A stretch of DNA of 64,000 nucleotides from Helicobacter marmotae (GCF_003364255.1 NZ_NXLR01000002.1:124001-188000); one strand, 5' to 3'. Positions 26,804 through 36,926 are shown, numbered from the stretch's first letter. Notes: generated by a model from the letters alone, not told the origin. Numbers and translations: made by a program.

Positions 26804-26989
26804 CTCTGTTGGAATTATTATAACTTTGTCGCTTAAAACTCCTTTTCTGGGGAGTGAAGAATTGCTTTTGCTGCATTAGAGGGAGTTTTACTTGATAGCT
26901 AATAACATAAAGGAGCTAGAGATAGGGAATTGCTTAAAGAGAGGAGAGAGATTTGGCTTATTTGTATGATGGGATTGTGTGAAATCACT

Positions 26990-28312
26990 TCAACTTTCGC
27001 TCGTTTTATGCTGATGTGCGCTAATGCGGAGTTTTTGAATCCTCGCTCCGTCCATTTCAAGTACTTCAAACTCACAATGCTCATCAGAGATTTTGTCATT
27101 CACTACAGGCAAATGCCCAAACAAACCAAAGACATATCCACCAATAGTAACATGATCATTTGTGTTGCTAAAGGTAATATTAAAGATTTCTTCAATATTT
27201 TCCAAGCCAAGTTTGCCATTAATCTCATAAGTATCTTTATCAATCTGCCTTATATCTTCAATTTTCGTATCATGCTCATCAGAAATATCCCCGATAATCT
27301 CTTCTATAATATCCTCCATTGTGAGAAGCCCTGAAGTGCCGCCATATTCATCTACAACAAGTGCAGTGTGGATTTGCTGGCGATTCATAGTTGTTAGAAT
27401 TTCTGAGATGTGTGCAGTTTCAGGTACTATAATGATATTTCGCACAAGTTTTGAGAGATTACATTTATCGCCTTTAATGGTGCTTTCAAAAATATCTCGA
27501 ATATGTATCATACCTAAGATATTGTCTTTGGAATCTTGGTAATACGGATAGCGTGTGTGATTGGTCTGTAAGATAATTTCTATATTTTTTTCATAATCAT
27601 CTTGGGCATTGAGACATATCATATCTTTACGCGGGGTCATAATTTCTTTTGCAAGAGTGTCAGAAAAATCAACCGCATTTTTAATAATTTCTCCCTCGAT
27701 AGTATCTAAATATCCGCCTTTGAGGCTTTCTCCTACGATTATCTTAAGCTCTTCATCAGAATGCGCGATTTCATTTTCTCGTGCGGGGGTAATGCGAATG
27801 AGCTTGAGTGAAAATGCCGCAAGTAAATCAAAAAGTCTAATGAGTGGAGAAAATATAAGCCAGAAGCTATAGAGTGGTCGTGCGATAAAAAGCACTACAG
27901 ATTCAGTTTTAGCAATGGCAATTGACTTTGGCACAAGCTCTCCTAGCACCACATGTAGTAGTGTAACAAAAATAAAAGCAATCACAGAAGCGATTGAGTG
28001 GGCAAGGATTGGCGAAGATTCTAAAAGGGAATTAAAGGGGATGGTAATGAGATTCACAAAGGCATTTTCACTCACCCAACCAAGAGCTAGGGAGGCAAAG
28101 GTAATGCCAAGTTGTGTTGCACTTAAATAGCTATCAAGAGAGTTGGTTATTTTCAATGCTAGAGAAGCGTTTTTTACATTATTTTTTGCAAGTTCTTCAA
28201 GCTTAGATTTTCGAATCTTAACAATTGCAAACTCAGAAACCACAAAAAAGGCATTGAGAAATACTAAAAACAATGCCACAAGTAACATCAAAACCGACGA
28301 ATATGGGTCCAA
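26990..28312 (-). CDS. CNNM/CorC-HlyC family membrane protein (TlyC-like)
   Basis: 440 residues. The N-terminal DUF21 membrane domain (LNAFFVVSEFAIVKIRKSKL, TQLGITFASLALGW) is followed by a pair of CBS domains beginning near EIMTPRKDMICL and a C-terminal CorC_HlyC domain (NDHVTIGGYVFGLFGHLP). The family is linked to Mg/Co efflux; the 'hemolysin' label is historical. Single-gene unit upstream of the phosphate permease. Confidence 0.93.
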   Translation of the reverse strand: MDPYSSVLMLLVALFLVFLNAFFVVSEFAIVKIRKSKLEELAKNNVKNASLALKITNSLDSYLSATQLGITFASLALGWVSENAFVNLITIPFNSLLESSPILAHSIASVIAFIFVTLLHVVLGELVPKSIAIAKTESVVLFIARPLYSFWLIFSPLIRLFDLLAAFSLKLIRITPARENEIAHSDEELKIIVGESLKGGYLDTIEGEIIKNAVDFSDTLAKEIMTPRKDMICLNAQDDYEKNIEIILQTNHTRYPYYQDSKDNILGMIHIRDIFESTIKGDKCNLSKLVRNIIIVPETAHISEILTTMNRQQIHTALVVDEYGGTSGLLTMEDIIEEIIGDISDEHDTKIEDIRQIDKDTYEINGKLGLENIEEIFNITFSNTNDHVTIGGYVFGLFGHLPVVNDKISDEHCEFEVLEMDGARIQKLRISAHQHKTSES

Positions 28313-28370
28313 AAAATCTCCTTAAAATAGATAAAGATTGCAATTGTAGTCAATCAAATCTTTTAAAAAA

Positions 28371-29960
28371 CTAAAGTTCAAAGCCAATGCTAATGATGAT
28401 ATAGTATGTTAATGCACCGAGTATTGTCGATACGGGCACGGTAATAAGCCATGAGGCAATGATCTTATTAATAGCATTACGTTTGACAAGCTCTTGTTTA
28501 TAGGCTTTTTTGAGTGATTTACGCTCTCTCCTATCAAGACGTGGGGTTATTTGGAGCTTTTTATTGTTTTTGAGGGCTTCAAGCATTAAACCCTTTTTCT
28601 TAATATTTGCTTTGTTGAAACGTTCTAAGAATGCCTCCACTTCTTGTGCATCTTTGCCTTTATGGGCTTCTATAATGGTTTGCTGCATTTCATAATAACG
28701 TTTTTTGAGATATTCACGAAGAAAGCCTACGCCAAAAATCGCACCTATTGCAATATGTGTTGAGCTTACTGGCAAACCAAGCTGTGAGGCAAGTAAAACC
28801 GTTAGCGCTGCGCTCATAGCAATGCAAAATGCCCTCATTTTATCAAGTTCTGTGATCTCACTCCCCACTGTGCGAATAAGCCTAGGACCATAGAGTGCTA
28901 ATCCTAATGAAATGCCTAGACCTCCTATAATCATAATCCATAAGGGTACATTTGCTTTCTTTGTTGGGGAGATTGAATCAAGATTAGCAAGTGTCTCATT
29001 AATCGCAGCAAGCGGTCCAATGGCATTTGCGACATCATTTGCACCATGGGCAAAGCTTAAGAGCGCCGCAGCGAAGATAAGAGGGATAGTGAAGAGGGAA
29101 TTAATGTCTTCTTTTGTATTAAGGAGGGAATCTGCCTTTTTGGCTATGATGGGTCGTACAATAAGGAATACAATAAATGCAATAACTAAGCTAATGCTTA
29201 CTGATAGACCGATATTGAGTGTGGGTAAAACCTTTTTTAAACCTTTGAGAATGAGATAAAGACTAAAAGCCCAAGTCATTACAAAAATCAATATAGGCAC
29301 AACACGTTTGGCAGCCTCGCGTTTATCATCTTTGTAGGTGATACTCTTTTTGATAATAAGGAGAAAGATTACAGCAATTAAACCTCCTAGTACAGGAGAA
29401 ACAATCCAGCTTGAAGCAATGCGCAAAAGGGCTATCCAATTCACTACTTCCATACCACCAGCGACAATCCCAGCCCCTAATATACCCCCTACAAGTGAAT
29501 GCGTCGTTGAAACAGGTGCGCCAATAGCCGTAGCTAAATGTAACCAAATTGCCCCAGAAGCAAGTGCGGCAAGCATAAGGGCGACAAAAATGCGTGGCTC
29601 AGATAAATGCTCGGGATCGATAATCCCTGATTTGATTGTTTCAACCACTTCACCACCAGCGATTACTGCGCCCATTGCCTCACAAATAGCAGCGATAATA
29701 ATAGCCCCTACAAGCGTGATAGCATGTGATCCCACAGCTGGACCTACATTATTTGCGACATCATTTGCACCGATATTCATAGCCATATACCCGCCAATGA
29801 TAGTAGCAAATACGAGCAAAAGGGTGTTATGCCCTGTATGGGCAAAAATAGCGACTAATGAAATGACTAAGAAAAATATGAGTACAACAAAGAGTTTTAC
29901 CCCATCTTTACGATTAAAACTTTGTGCTTGTTCGATATGTTTAATATCTTTAAAATCCAT
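28371..29960 (-). CDS. PiT-family inorganic phosphate transporter
   Basis: 529 residues, about 10-12 membrane helices. The two signature repeats are present: GANDVANNVGPAVGS in the first half and HGANDVANAIGPLAA in the second. A cytoplasmic basic loop near the C-terminus precedes the last helix. The family imports phosphate with a cation. Orthologous position to the H. pylori permease next to nifU-like and murE genes, as recalled, though three TRAP genes intervene here. Confidence 0.95.
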   Translation of the reverse strand: MDFKDIKHIEQAQSFNRKDGVKLFVVLIFFLVISLVAIFAHTGHNTLLLVFATIIGGYMAMNIGANDVANNVGPAVGSHAITLVGAIIIAAICEAMGAVIAGGEVVETIKSGIIDPEHLSEPRIFVALMLAALASGAIWLHLATAIGAPVSTTHSLVGGILGAGIVAGGMEVVNWIALLRIASSWIVSPVLGGLIAVIFLLIIKKSITYKDDKREAAKRVVPILIFVMTWAFSLYLILKGLKKVLPTLNIGLSVSISLVIAFIVFLIVRPIIAKKADSLLNTKEDINSLFTIPLIFAAALLSFAHGANDVANAIGPLAAINETLANLDSISPTKKANVPLWIMIIGGLGISLGLALYGPRLIRTVGSEITELDKMRAFCIAMSAALTVLLASQLGLPVSSTHIAIGAIFGVGFLREYLKKRYYEMQQTIIEAHKGKDAQEVEAFLERFNKANIKKKGLMLEALKNNKKLQITPRLDRRERKSLKKAYKQELVKRNAINKIIASWLITVPVSTILGALTYYIIISIGFEL

Positions 29961-29985
29961 AAAAGCCCTCCTAATAGTAATAAGC

Positions 29986-31260
29986 TTATTTGATTTGATT
30001 GGGTAACCAAAGTGAAATGTCTGGAATGTATGTTATTAGCAGTAAGCCTATTAACATAACCATAAGCCAAGGCAATACAGAAGTGGTCACATCTTTAAGT
30101 CCTAAACCCGTGAGTGAGCTGGCGACAAAGAGATTTAGCCCTACTGGCGGGGTAAGCATACCTAATTCCATATTGACAACCATAACTATACCAAAATGTA
30201 TGGGGTCAATGCCTAGGGCAATCGCAATAGGTAAGAGCAAAGGTGTCATTATCATAATAACCGAGCTTGGCTCCATAAACTGCCCCATGATAAATAAAAC
30301 GATATTTACCAAGATAAGGAACATCCACCAACTCATTTGCTGGGCGACAAGAAATTCTGCGATGATATGAGGGATTCTCTCATAGGTTAAAAAATAAGCA
30401 AACACAACAGCAAAGCCGATGATGAAAAATATCATCGCTGTAGTAATTGCCGCGTCTAAAAATACTGAATAGAGCTCCTTTATCTTAATGTCTCTATATA
30501 CAAAAACAGAGATAATAAAGGCATATATAGCACTAATGCCCGCAGCTTCTGTAGCGGTAAAAATACCTCCATAAATACCACCGATGATAACAAAGATAAT
30601 AAGTAATGCCCAAAAAGCTTCACGGAATTTCTTAAAGCGGAGGGCAAGACTTTCTGGTTTTGTGGCTTTAAAGCCCAAACGTTTTGCGCCCACATAGGCA
30701 TAGAGCATCATCATAATGCCAATCATCAAGCCCGGTATGATCCCTGCCATAAAAAGCTTTTCAATAGAAACTTCAGCGGTTACTCCATAGACAATCATCA
30801 CGACTGAAGGAGGTATGAGAATCCCTAAACTCCCAGCAGAAGTAATCGCCCCTACAGCATAGCTTTTAGGGTAGCCGGCATTTTTAATGGCTAGAAACAT
30901 CACCGATCCTACGGCGACAACCGTAGCAGGGGAGCTACCGCTCACAGCAGCAAAGATGATACATGCCAAAATAGCACTTATAGGCAAACCACCGGGCAAA
31001 TGCCCTACAAGGGATTTAGCAAAATCTACAATACGTTGGGCAGAGCTTCCTTTACTCATAAGGGAGCCAGCAAGAATAAACATAGGTATTGCCATAAGGG
31101 CGGGCTTGAGACCATTAAACATAATTTCAGCCGAGCCCACTACATTATAAGAAGTAAAGATAAAAAGTGCACTTATGGCACTTACGCCTAATGCAATACT
31201 AACGGGCACACCTACGAGAAGCAAGCCAAATAAAACAAACAATAAATATGCGATACTCAT
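29986..31260 (-). CDS. dctM: TRAP transporter large permease (DctM)
   Basis: 424 residues, about 12 membrane helices. Typical DctM words: GVPVSIALGVSA, MSKGSSAQRIVDFAKSLVGH, GSLGILIPPSVVMIVYGV and LTPPVGLNLFVASSL. Works with the small permease and the binding protein just upstream to import an organic acid with sodium. The substrate is not evident from sequence. Confidence 0.95.
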   Translation of the reverse strand: MSIAYLLFVLFGLLLVGVPVSIALGVSAISALFIFTSYNVVGSAEIMFNGLKPALMAIPMFILAGSLMSKGSSAQRIVDFAKSLVGHLPGGLPISAILACIIFAAVSGSSPATVVAVGSVMFLAIKNAGYPKSYAVGAITSAGSLGILIPPSVVMIVYGVTAEVSIEKLFMAGIIPGLMIGIMMMLYAYVGAKRLGFKATKPESLALRFKKFREAFWALLIIFVIIGGIYGGIFTATEAAGISAIYAFIISVFVYRDIKIKELYSVFLDAAITTAMIFFIIGFAVVFAYFLTYERIPHIIAEFLVAQQMSWWMFLILVNIVLFIMGQFMEPSSVIMIMTPLLLPIAIALGIDPIHFGIVMVVNMELGMLTPPVGLNLFVASSLTGLGLKDVTTSVLPWLMVMLIGLLLITYIPDISLWLPNQIK

Positions 31261-31270
31261 ACATACCTCA

Positions 31271-31888
31271 TTAGTCTTTAATTACAGAATCATGAATAAT
31301 TTCATCTTCTGTATTTTTTATTACTTGATTTGCCTCCATCCAAGATACTTCATAGATTTTTTCAATAGAGCGGTAAGTGGCTCCAAAGAAAGCAAAGGGG
31401 AGGCAAAGTAGGAATATCCATAATGGCACATTATGCAGGGCTTCGCTCATATAGCCAAGGCGATAGTTATCATAACACACCACAATACCCGTATAAGTCA
31501 TAAAAGCGAGAAAAAGCGAGTTGAGTGTATGTATAGCTATCATACAACCTTTAGCGATTTTAGGCGGGAATTGCTCTAAAAGCATGGTAACGCTAATATG
31601 CACACCCTTTCTAAAGCCGTATGCTGCACCAAATAATGCTGACCACAAAAAGCAGTATCGTGCAATTTCTTCTGCCCATGTGAGTGAAATATGAATACTA
31701 TCGGGGAAAAGTCCAGTAAGATAGCGGCAAAATACATTTATAGCGGTGATTAACACACCAAGCATTAAACCAATGACAGCGATATTTTTATTGATAGAGG
31801 CTATGATTGTATCAAGTGTGAGGAAAATCTTTTGAACGCCCGGGCTGTAATGAGCCCAGATAAATGGCTTGGCAATCCAAGATAACAT
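31271..31888 (-). CDS. dctQ: TRAP transporter small permease (DctQ)
   Basis: 205 residues with four hydrophobic helices and the DctQ-type segment SLTWAEEIARYCFLWSALFG. Second gene of the P-Q-M operon. Confidence 0.9.
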   Translation of the reverse strand: MLSWIAKPFIWAHYSPGVQKIFLTLDTIIASINKNIAVIGLMLGVLITAINVFCRYLTGLFPDSIHISLTWAEEIARYCFLWSALFGAAYGFRKGVHISVTMLLEQFPPKIAKGCMIAIHTLNSLFLAFMTYTGIVVCYDNYRLGYMSEALHNVPLWIFLLCLPFAFFGATYRSIEKIYEVSWMEANQVIKNTEDEIIHDSVIKD

Positions 31889-31924
31889 GTTCTGTCCTAA
31901 TAGAATTAATAGAATGATATAAAG

Positions 31925-32926
31925 TTATTGGACTTGCATAACTTTTTCAATCAAATCTTCCCCCACTAAGTCATAAAACTTTGGATAAATGGCTTGCATA
32001 GTTTCTTTCCATACAGCGATTTGCTCAGGGCTAAGGGTATAAATTTGTGTTTTTGTCGCATCATCTTTTTTGAGTTTTTCGAGCAATACCTTTTCTTCCT
32101 CTGCACTTTGAGTGCGTTCAAACTCTGTGGCTTCATGGAGAGCTTGCTTAAAAATATCCTTGAGCTCATCTGGAAGTTGCTTCCAGAATCCATCGCTTAC
32201 AACGACAAGATAGCCCAAATAGCCATGATTTGAGAGTGTAATGGAGCTCTGTACTTCATAGAATTTTGAATTATAAAGATTTGAGAGCGGATTTTCAGCT
32301 CCATCGACCACACCTGTAGAAAGTGCCGAATACACTTCCCCAAAGGGCAATACTTGAGGAATAGCACCAAGTGCTTTTATCTGCTCTTCAAGCACTTTGG
32401 AGCTCATGATTCTGATTTTTTGCCCCTTGGCATCTTCGGGGAGAATGATAGGCTTTTTATTTGTGCTAAATTGCTTAAAGCCAGCGTCCCAATAATCAAG
32501 GGCAATAATCCCTCGTTTGGAAATAATGTCTTTTAAGTATTGCCCCACTTCGCCATCCATAACATCATGCAGATGTGTGGTATCTCTAAAGAGAAATGGC
32601 ACATCCCAGATATTAAACTCTTTAGCAATGGGGGTGAATTTTGAAAAGCTTGGTGCCGCCATTTGGACATTATTGCGAGTAAGCTCTTGAAACACTTTAT
32701 CATCATCAACAAGTTGCGCACTTGGGAATACTTCTACCTTAATCTTACCGCCGCTAAGCTCATCTACACGTTTAGCAAAAAACTCAGCTGCCTGCCCTTT
32801 TGGTGTGTTTGCACTGACAACATGGGCAAATTTTACTTTATATACTTCTTGGGTTTTATCATTACTGCAGCCTAAGATTCCTAAGCTGATTGCACTTATC
32901 AATGCTAGGATTGATACCTTTTTCAT
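31925..32926 (-). CDS. dctP: TRAP transporter substrate-binding protein (DctP), predicted lipoprotein
   Basis: 333 residues. DctP features: SANTPKGQAAEFFAKRVDEL, EVFPSAQL, the conserved KIRIMSSKVLEEQ and VDGAENPLSNLY. The signal peptide ends in LGILGC, a lipobox, so the protein is probably anchored to a membrane rather than freely periplasmic. Starts the P-Q-M operon; good AGGAGAAATGA ribosome site. Substrate unknown. Confidence 0.93.
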   Translation of the reverse strand: MKKVSILALISAISLGILGCSNDKTQEVYKVKFAHVVSANTPKGQAAEFFAKRVDELSGGKIKVEVFPSAQLVDDDKVFQELTRNNVQMAAPSFSKFTPIAKEFNIWDVPFLFRDTTHLHDVMDGEVGQYLKDIISKRGIIALDYWDAGFKQFSTNKKPIILPEDAKGQKIRIMSSKVLEEQIKALGAIPQVLPFGEVYSALSTGVVDGAENPLSNLYNSKFYEVQSSITLSNHGYLGYLVVVSDGFWKQLPDELKDIFKQALHEATEFERTQSAEEEKVLLEKLKKDDATKTQIYTLSPEQIAVWKETMQAIYPKFYDLVGEDLIEKVMQVQ

Positions 32927-33134
32927 TCATTTCTCCTATTGCTAGTTTTTGAAGTGTTGATTTTAATTGGGGATTCCTTAAAATACACACAAAATTATTC
33001 AATCGCTACAAAAATAGCTTTCTTGTGTAATTTATAAACAATTCTTAGATTCTCTATTTATTTTATATAAAGCGTTTGACAAAATAAGCTAAAGTGCAAA
33101 TGCGAATTTTGGACTTAAAGTAAGGAGCGATAGA

Positions 33135-33407
33135 GTGTTTCCCTTTAGTGATGAAGAGCTTTTGGTGCCTGTTGAAATGGTGATACAAAAAGTGCGTCCC
33201 ACACTCACACTCGATGGAGGCGATATTACTTTGCTAGGTATTAAAGAATCAAAAGTTTATGTCCGCCTTGAAGGAGCATGCAAGGGTTGCCCAAGCTCAT
33301 CTAATACACTTAAGTACGCTATTGAAGATCGTTTAAAAAGAGAGATTCACCCCGATATTAGCGTTGTAAATATACTTCACGGGCAAGAATCGCATTTTGG
33401 TCTATAA
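33135..33407 (+). CDS. NifU-like (Nfu) iron-sulfur scaffold
   Basis: 90 residues comprising only the NifU C-terminal domain, with the cluster-binding CKGCPSSS. Delivers Fe-S clusters to apo-proteins. GTG start at 33135 after AAGGAGCGATAGA. First gene of a plus-strand set with the TPR-like gene and murE, the order I recall from H. pylori. The 208-bp gap upstream is divergent with dctP; a TTGACA is present but without a matching -10. Confidence 0.92.
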   Translation: MFPFSDEELLVPVEMVIQKVRPTLTLDGGDITLLGIKESKVYVRLEGACKGCPSSSNTLKYAIEDRLKREIHPDISVVNILHGQESHFGL

Positions 33408-33422
33408 AATGAGGCTTAAAGT

Positions 33423-34055
33423 ATGGAAAATATCAAACTTACAGATACTCGCACAAGAGCAGTGATAAATAAAAATAACAAAAAGGCATTTGCACTTTTT
33501 ACCCATAGGCGATACAAAGAAGCTTTTGAGCTCTTTGGACACAATCTTGGGCTTGATGCTGATAATACAGAATCCTTAATTGGTCTGCTGCTCTCTGATA
33601 TAGCCCAAGATTTTGAGGAGCAAGCTCTTAATCTTTATGAATATTATCAAGTGTTGCTTTCCCAAGAAGTGAGCAAGCAAAAGGCGAGAGAGCAGATATT
33701 GAAAACCATAGAGAATCTTGATAAAAATACCAATAATGTGCTTGCTTTATTGAGAGATATTGAGCATTTGCGTGCAGAGTGCATTGAGGGGATTTTGTAC
33801 CAAGATTTTAAACGCATTGCCCAAGAGAGGCAGAATTTTAAACAAACATTTGAAGACTTGATGTTTAGCACAAAGATTGTTTTCACACATAAAAATGAAT
33901 TTTATGAATTTTTGAGTGAGCTTATAGATAATGACTACCAAGATTTATCACTTGAATATATTGAGACGCTAAAAAAGGGCATTGCGTATGATAGTGAAAT
34001 TGAGAAAATTCTACAAAAGGTGCTAAATGGTAATTGCAAGAAGCATAAAGTATAA
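33423..34055 (+). CDS. Conserved hypothetical, TPR-like helical protein
   Basis: 210 residues, almost entirely helical, no signal peptide. The start (AFALFTHRRYKEAFELFGHN) resembles a tetratricopeptide unit. Located between Nfu and murE as in H. pylori, as recalled; its function is unknown. Its 3' end overlaps murE by 29 bases. Confidence 0.85.
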   Translation: MENIKLTDTRTRAVINKNNKKAFALFTHRRYKEAFELFGHNLGLDADNTESLIGLLLSDIAQDFEEQALNLYEYYQVLLSQEVSKQKAREQILKTIENLDKNTNNVLALLRDIEHLRAECIEGILYQDFKRIAQERQNFKQTFEDLMFSTKIVFTHKNEFYEFLSELIDNDYQDLSLEYIETLKKGIAYDSEIEKILQKVLNGNCKKHKV

Positions 34056-35442
34056 AGATAAGCTTTATCAGGCTATTACCGATGATACGCGCGTTGCCAA
34101 AGCCTTTATAGAGGGTGAAACTTTATGTGAAGATATAAATCTTGCAGCCTTTGATAGCCTTTTACTCCTTAGCTATAAGCAAAATGCCCCTTTTATACAA
34201 AGTTTCCAAGATTCTATAGCACAAATGCCTAAGTCCATACAAGAAAAGTTCGCGATTATAGAATCTTCCCAGCTTCCAGAAGTGCTTTTAGACAAGGAGC
34301 AAAATATCTCTGTGGTGGGCATTACAGGCACAAATGGTAAAACAACTACAGCAGCTATGATATATTCAATCTTGCTTGATTTAGGATTCAAAGTGGCGTT
34401 GCTTGGGACAAGAGGATTCTTTATGAATGATAGGCAAATCAAGCCAAAAGGTTTAACAACTCCAACTTTGCTTGAACTCTATGATGATTTATTGTGTGCT
34501 ATGAGTGCAAAATGTGATTTTTTTATTATGGAGGTAAGCTCCCATGCTATTAGCCAAGGGCGCATTGCGGGAGTGAAGTTTGCACTCAAAATACTTACAA
34601 ATATCACCAGCGATCATTTGGATTATCATAAAAGTATAGAAGAGTACAGGCGAGTGAAAAATAGCTTTTTTGCTGGGTATGGAGCAAAGCTTATTAACGC
34701 AGATGAGCCTTATGCGGAGTGTAAGGATAGGGAGGCATTTTATTATGGTGTGGAGAAAAAGGGGCATTTGAGTGTTGATGCTTATGCTTTAGAAAATGGC
34801 ATTGATGCGCATATTTCATGGCGTCTAAGGGGTGGGAGGGCTGAACATAGCACATTAGAAGTTGGGCTCTATGGTAAATATAATCTCTATAATGCCCTTG
34901 CTTCGCTTGGAGCAGTGAAGATTCTCACTTCAAAGCCTTTAGATGTTATCGCGCAGGCATTGGGGAATTTTGGTGGAGTGAGTGGGCGTATGGAGGTTGT
35001 GCATACTTGCCCATTAGTGATTGTGGATTTTGCTCATACACAAGATGGTATGCGTCAAATTTTTGAAAGCTTTAGGCATACTAAAATCGCCGTTGTTTTT
35101 GGTGCTGGAGGCGATAGAGATAGAACAAAACGTCCAAAAATGGGGGCATGTGCTCAACAATTTGCCCATAAGATTTATATCACAAGTGATAATCCTCGCA
35201 CAGAATCTGCACAATCTATCATAGAGGATATACTTCAAGGTATCACTAAGGGAGAGAATGTATATATTGAGAGTGATCGCAAAAAGGCGATACACAAAGC
35301 CTTAGATGAGCTAAATAGCGATGAAGTATTGTTGATTTTAGGCAAGGGTGATGAAGATTATCAAATTATAGGTTCGCAGAAACTTCACTTTGATGATAGA
35401 GAAGTGGTGAGAGAATATTTTGCTAATAAAATATCAAGCTAA
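34027..35442 (+). CDS. murE: UDP-N-acetylmuramoyl-tripeptide synthetase MurE (meso-DAP adding)
   Basis: 471 residues. Adds the third amino acid to the peptidoglycan stem. Mur-ligase ATP loop GITGTNGKTTTAAMIYS, central SDHLDYHKSIEEYR, and the DNPRTES motif that marks meso-diaminopimelate specificity. ATG 34027 lies within the previous gene's end. Confidence 0.96.
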   Translation: MVIARSIKYKDKLYQAITDDTRVAKAFIEGETLCEDINLAAFDSLLLLSYKQNAPFIQSFQDSIAQMPKSIQEKFAIIESSQLPEVLLDKEQNISVVGITGTNGKTTTAAMIYSILLDLGFKVALLGTRGFFMNDRQIKPKGLTTPTLLELYDDLLCAMSAKCDFFIMEVSSHAISQGRIAGVKFALKILTNITSDHLDYHKSIEEYRRVKNSFFAGYGAKLINADEPYAECKDREAFYYGVEKKGHLSVDAYALENGIDAHISWRLRGGRAEHSTLEVGLYGKYNLYNALASLGAVKILTSKPLDVIAQALGNFGGVSGRMEVVHTCPLVIVDFAHTQDGMRQIFESFRHTKIAVVFGAGGDRDRTKRPKMGACAQQFAHKIYITSDNPRTESAQSIIEDILQGITKGENVYIESDRKKAIHKALDELNSDEVLLILGKGDEDYQIIGSQKLHFDDREVVREYFANKISS

Positions 35443-35480
35443 AGTGCCACTTTTTGTGCTGCTTCAAGGAGGCATATTTA

Positions 35481-35510
35481 ATGTTAAAAACCAAAGGAGA
35501 GTTTAAATGA
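35481..35510 (+). CDS. Nine-codon leader ORF before the 35507 gene
   Basis: A perfect AAGGAGG (35466-35472) precedes ATG 35481; the frame codes MLKTKGEFK and stops in an ATGA overlap with the start at 35507. The internal AAAGGAGAG is the ribosome site of the next gene. It may be a coupling leader or a remnant. Confidence 0.4.
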   Translation: MLKTKGEFK

Positions 35511-35974
35511 GCAAAAAGCAGAGAGTAGGGGATAATGCTATTCCAGAGGAATATTTACACTTAAAAGATGTAGCCATAAAGAGCGGTATTGCCAGAGGTA
35601 ATATTAAAGATGTCGAGGGTTGGTTTAATAGTTGCTTGGAATATTTCAATCCCGCAGTTGTGCGATTTAATCCTGTTTGCTTTATGGCAACAGATGTGAA
35701 GTATGAGGTTGTCTTTGTGGCTGAGGGTATAGAATATGACGCAAAGGTGACAAAAGGCAATATAAGCTTTAGGGAATTTAGTGCAAAATTTAGAAGAAGG
35801 CTTGTTCTTGGCACGGGCTCTAAGGGGCGGATAGTGGCTTTTGAAATTTACAAAAGAACAAATCCCGCCCCCAATGGGAATGAAGTATATCAACTTATCG
35901 TATTTCTCAAATACAAGAAACACGCTAGAATTATTCAGTGCAATAGCCGCAGCCGTCGCTTTAATGTAAAGTAG
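35507..35974 (+). CDS. Hypothetical protein
   Basis: 155 residues, basic, not recognised. It has no signal peptide or membrane segment. The C-terminus is rich in Arg/Ser (CNSRSRRFNVK). ATG 35507 follows AAAGGAGAG. Downstream lies a long repeat region, upstream murE. Confidence 0.7.
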   Translation: MSKKQRVGDNAIPEEYLHLKDVAIKSGIARGNIKDVEGWFNSCLEYFNPAVVRFNPVCFMATDVKYEVVFVAEGIEYDAKVTKGNISFREFSAKFRRRLVLGTGSKGRIVAFEIYKRTNPAPNGNEVYQLIVFLKYKKHARIIQCNSRSRRFNVK

Positions 35975-35983
35975 GCTAGGCAA

Positions 35984-36926
35984 TACAAATTCGCACTTTA
36001 TAAAATGCGGCTAGTTTATATAAGTATAAATCAAAAATAGCAATGACTCCGCTCTTTTGGTCTTATGGCAGAGGTTGTAGAATATCTTTTGCTTTCACTA
36101 GAAACTCCTGCCCTTGTCATATCTAAAGCCTCCTTTAGGAGGGCAAAGAATTGCTTTCAAAAACACCAAAAAGCACGACTAGTGATTCGGACAGAGATTC
36201 TTCGCTTGATTCTGAAGCTCTAGACATAACAAACTTAGCTACCCGCAAGGGAAACCCACACATAATAAACACCTGCAAGGGAAATTATTTTGTCATTTTG
36301 GGCGTTATGGAGAATCTCTTCGCAAAGCCACTAGACAATCCCTATCCTATTGTCATTCTGAGCCTTTAGGCGAAGAATCTCTCCTTGATTTACCAGCGAC
36401 TCCGTTACTTTGTCATTCTGAGGGAGCACGAAGTGCGACCGAAGAATCTCTAAAGGAATCACTAGTCGCTAAAAGAGATTCTTCACCCCTTGCAGGGGTT
36501 AAGAATGACAATAAGTCCCAAACGTCTCCCAGCAGTGAGATATATTCTCACTGCGATAAAATTAAATCGCACGAAGTGCCACCTCTTAAAGCGTCGTCGG
36601 GGCGGGGGATATATAAGGGGGAGGGAGCGACTTCGCAATTCAAGCCCCTCCCCCTTATAGAAAAAGAAAAAAGAGAATCACTAGCGACTGCAACAGAGAT
36701 TCTTCACCTGCTGTGCAGACTCAGAATGACAAAGTGGCTGACTTTCTGATGATTCAGGGAGAGATTCCTTGGTAGCCATCACGTTTGCCTGCAAGATATG
36801 AGAAATAAGCGAGGTTCATTGGTTGTGCTTTGCTCGTCTGTGTGTTTTCAAACTCAATTCCCTTGCGGGGTAGGCTTAATATTGTTCTTAAGTCTGCTTT
36901 TTCGCAAGAAAAGCTAAGACTTGCTA
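35984..36926. repeat. Gene-free repeat block between 35974 and ogt
   Basis: About 940 bp. From about 36050 it holds six or more dispersed repeat copies (TCATTCTGAGCCTTTAGGCG, AGAATCTCTCCTTGATTTAC, GCGACCGAAGAATCTCTAAA) and the composite hairpin repeat copy B at 36511-36684. A segment near 36155-36290 (TTTCAAAAACACCAAAAAGC, AACCCACACATAATAAACAC) is a reverse-complement match to about 12060-12260, so repeats occur as multi-copy blocks. Confidence 0.8.
36511..36684. repeat. Composite hairpin repeat, copy B (short form, inverted relative to A)
   Basis: Order: ATAAGTCCCAAACGTCTCCC, hairpin CAGTGAGA-TATAT-TCTCACTG, AAATTAAATCGCACGAAGTG, CACCTCTTAAAGCGTCGTCG, then an inverted pair TATAAGGGGGAGGG ... 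CCCTCCCCCTTATA. Lacks about 90 bases present in the centre of copy A. Confidence 0.75.

Noticed and set aside
29338-30006. Plus-strand 222-codon frame opposite the phosphate permease
   Set aside because: Shadow of the PiT gene, low-complexity composition.
4278-36926. Insertion sequence or prophage explaining the repeats
   Set aside because: No transposase, integrase or phage gene seen anywhere in the window.
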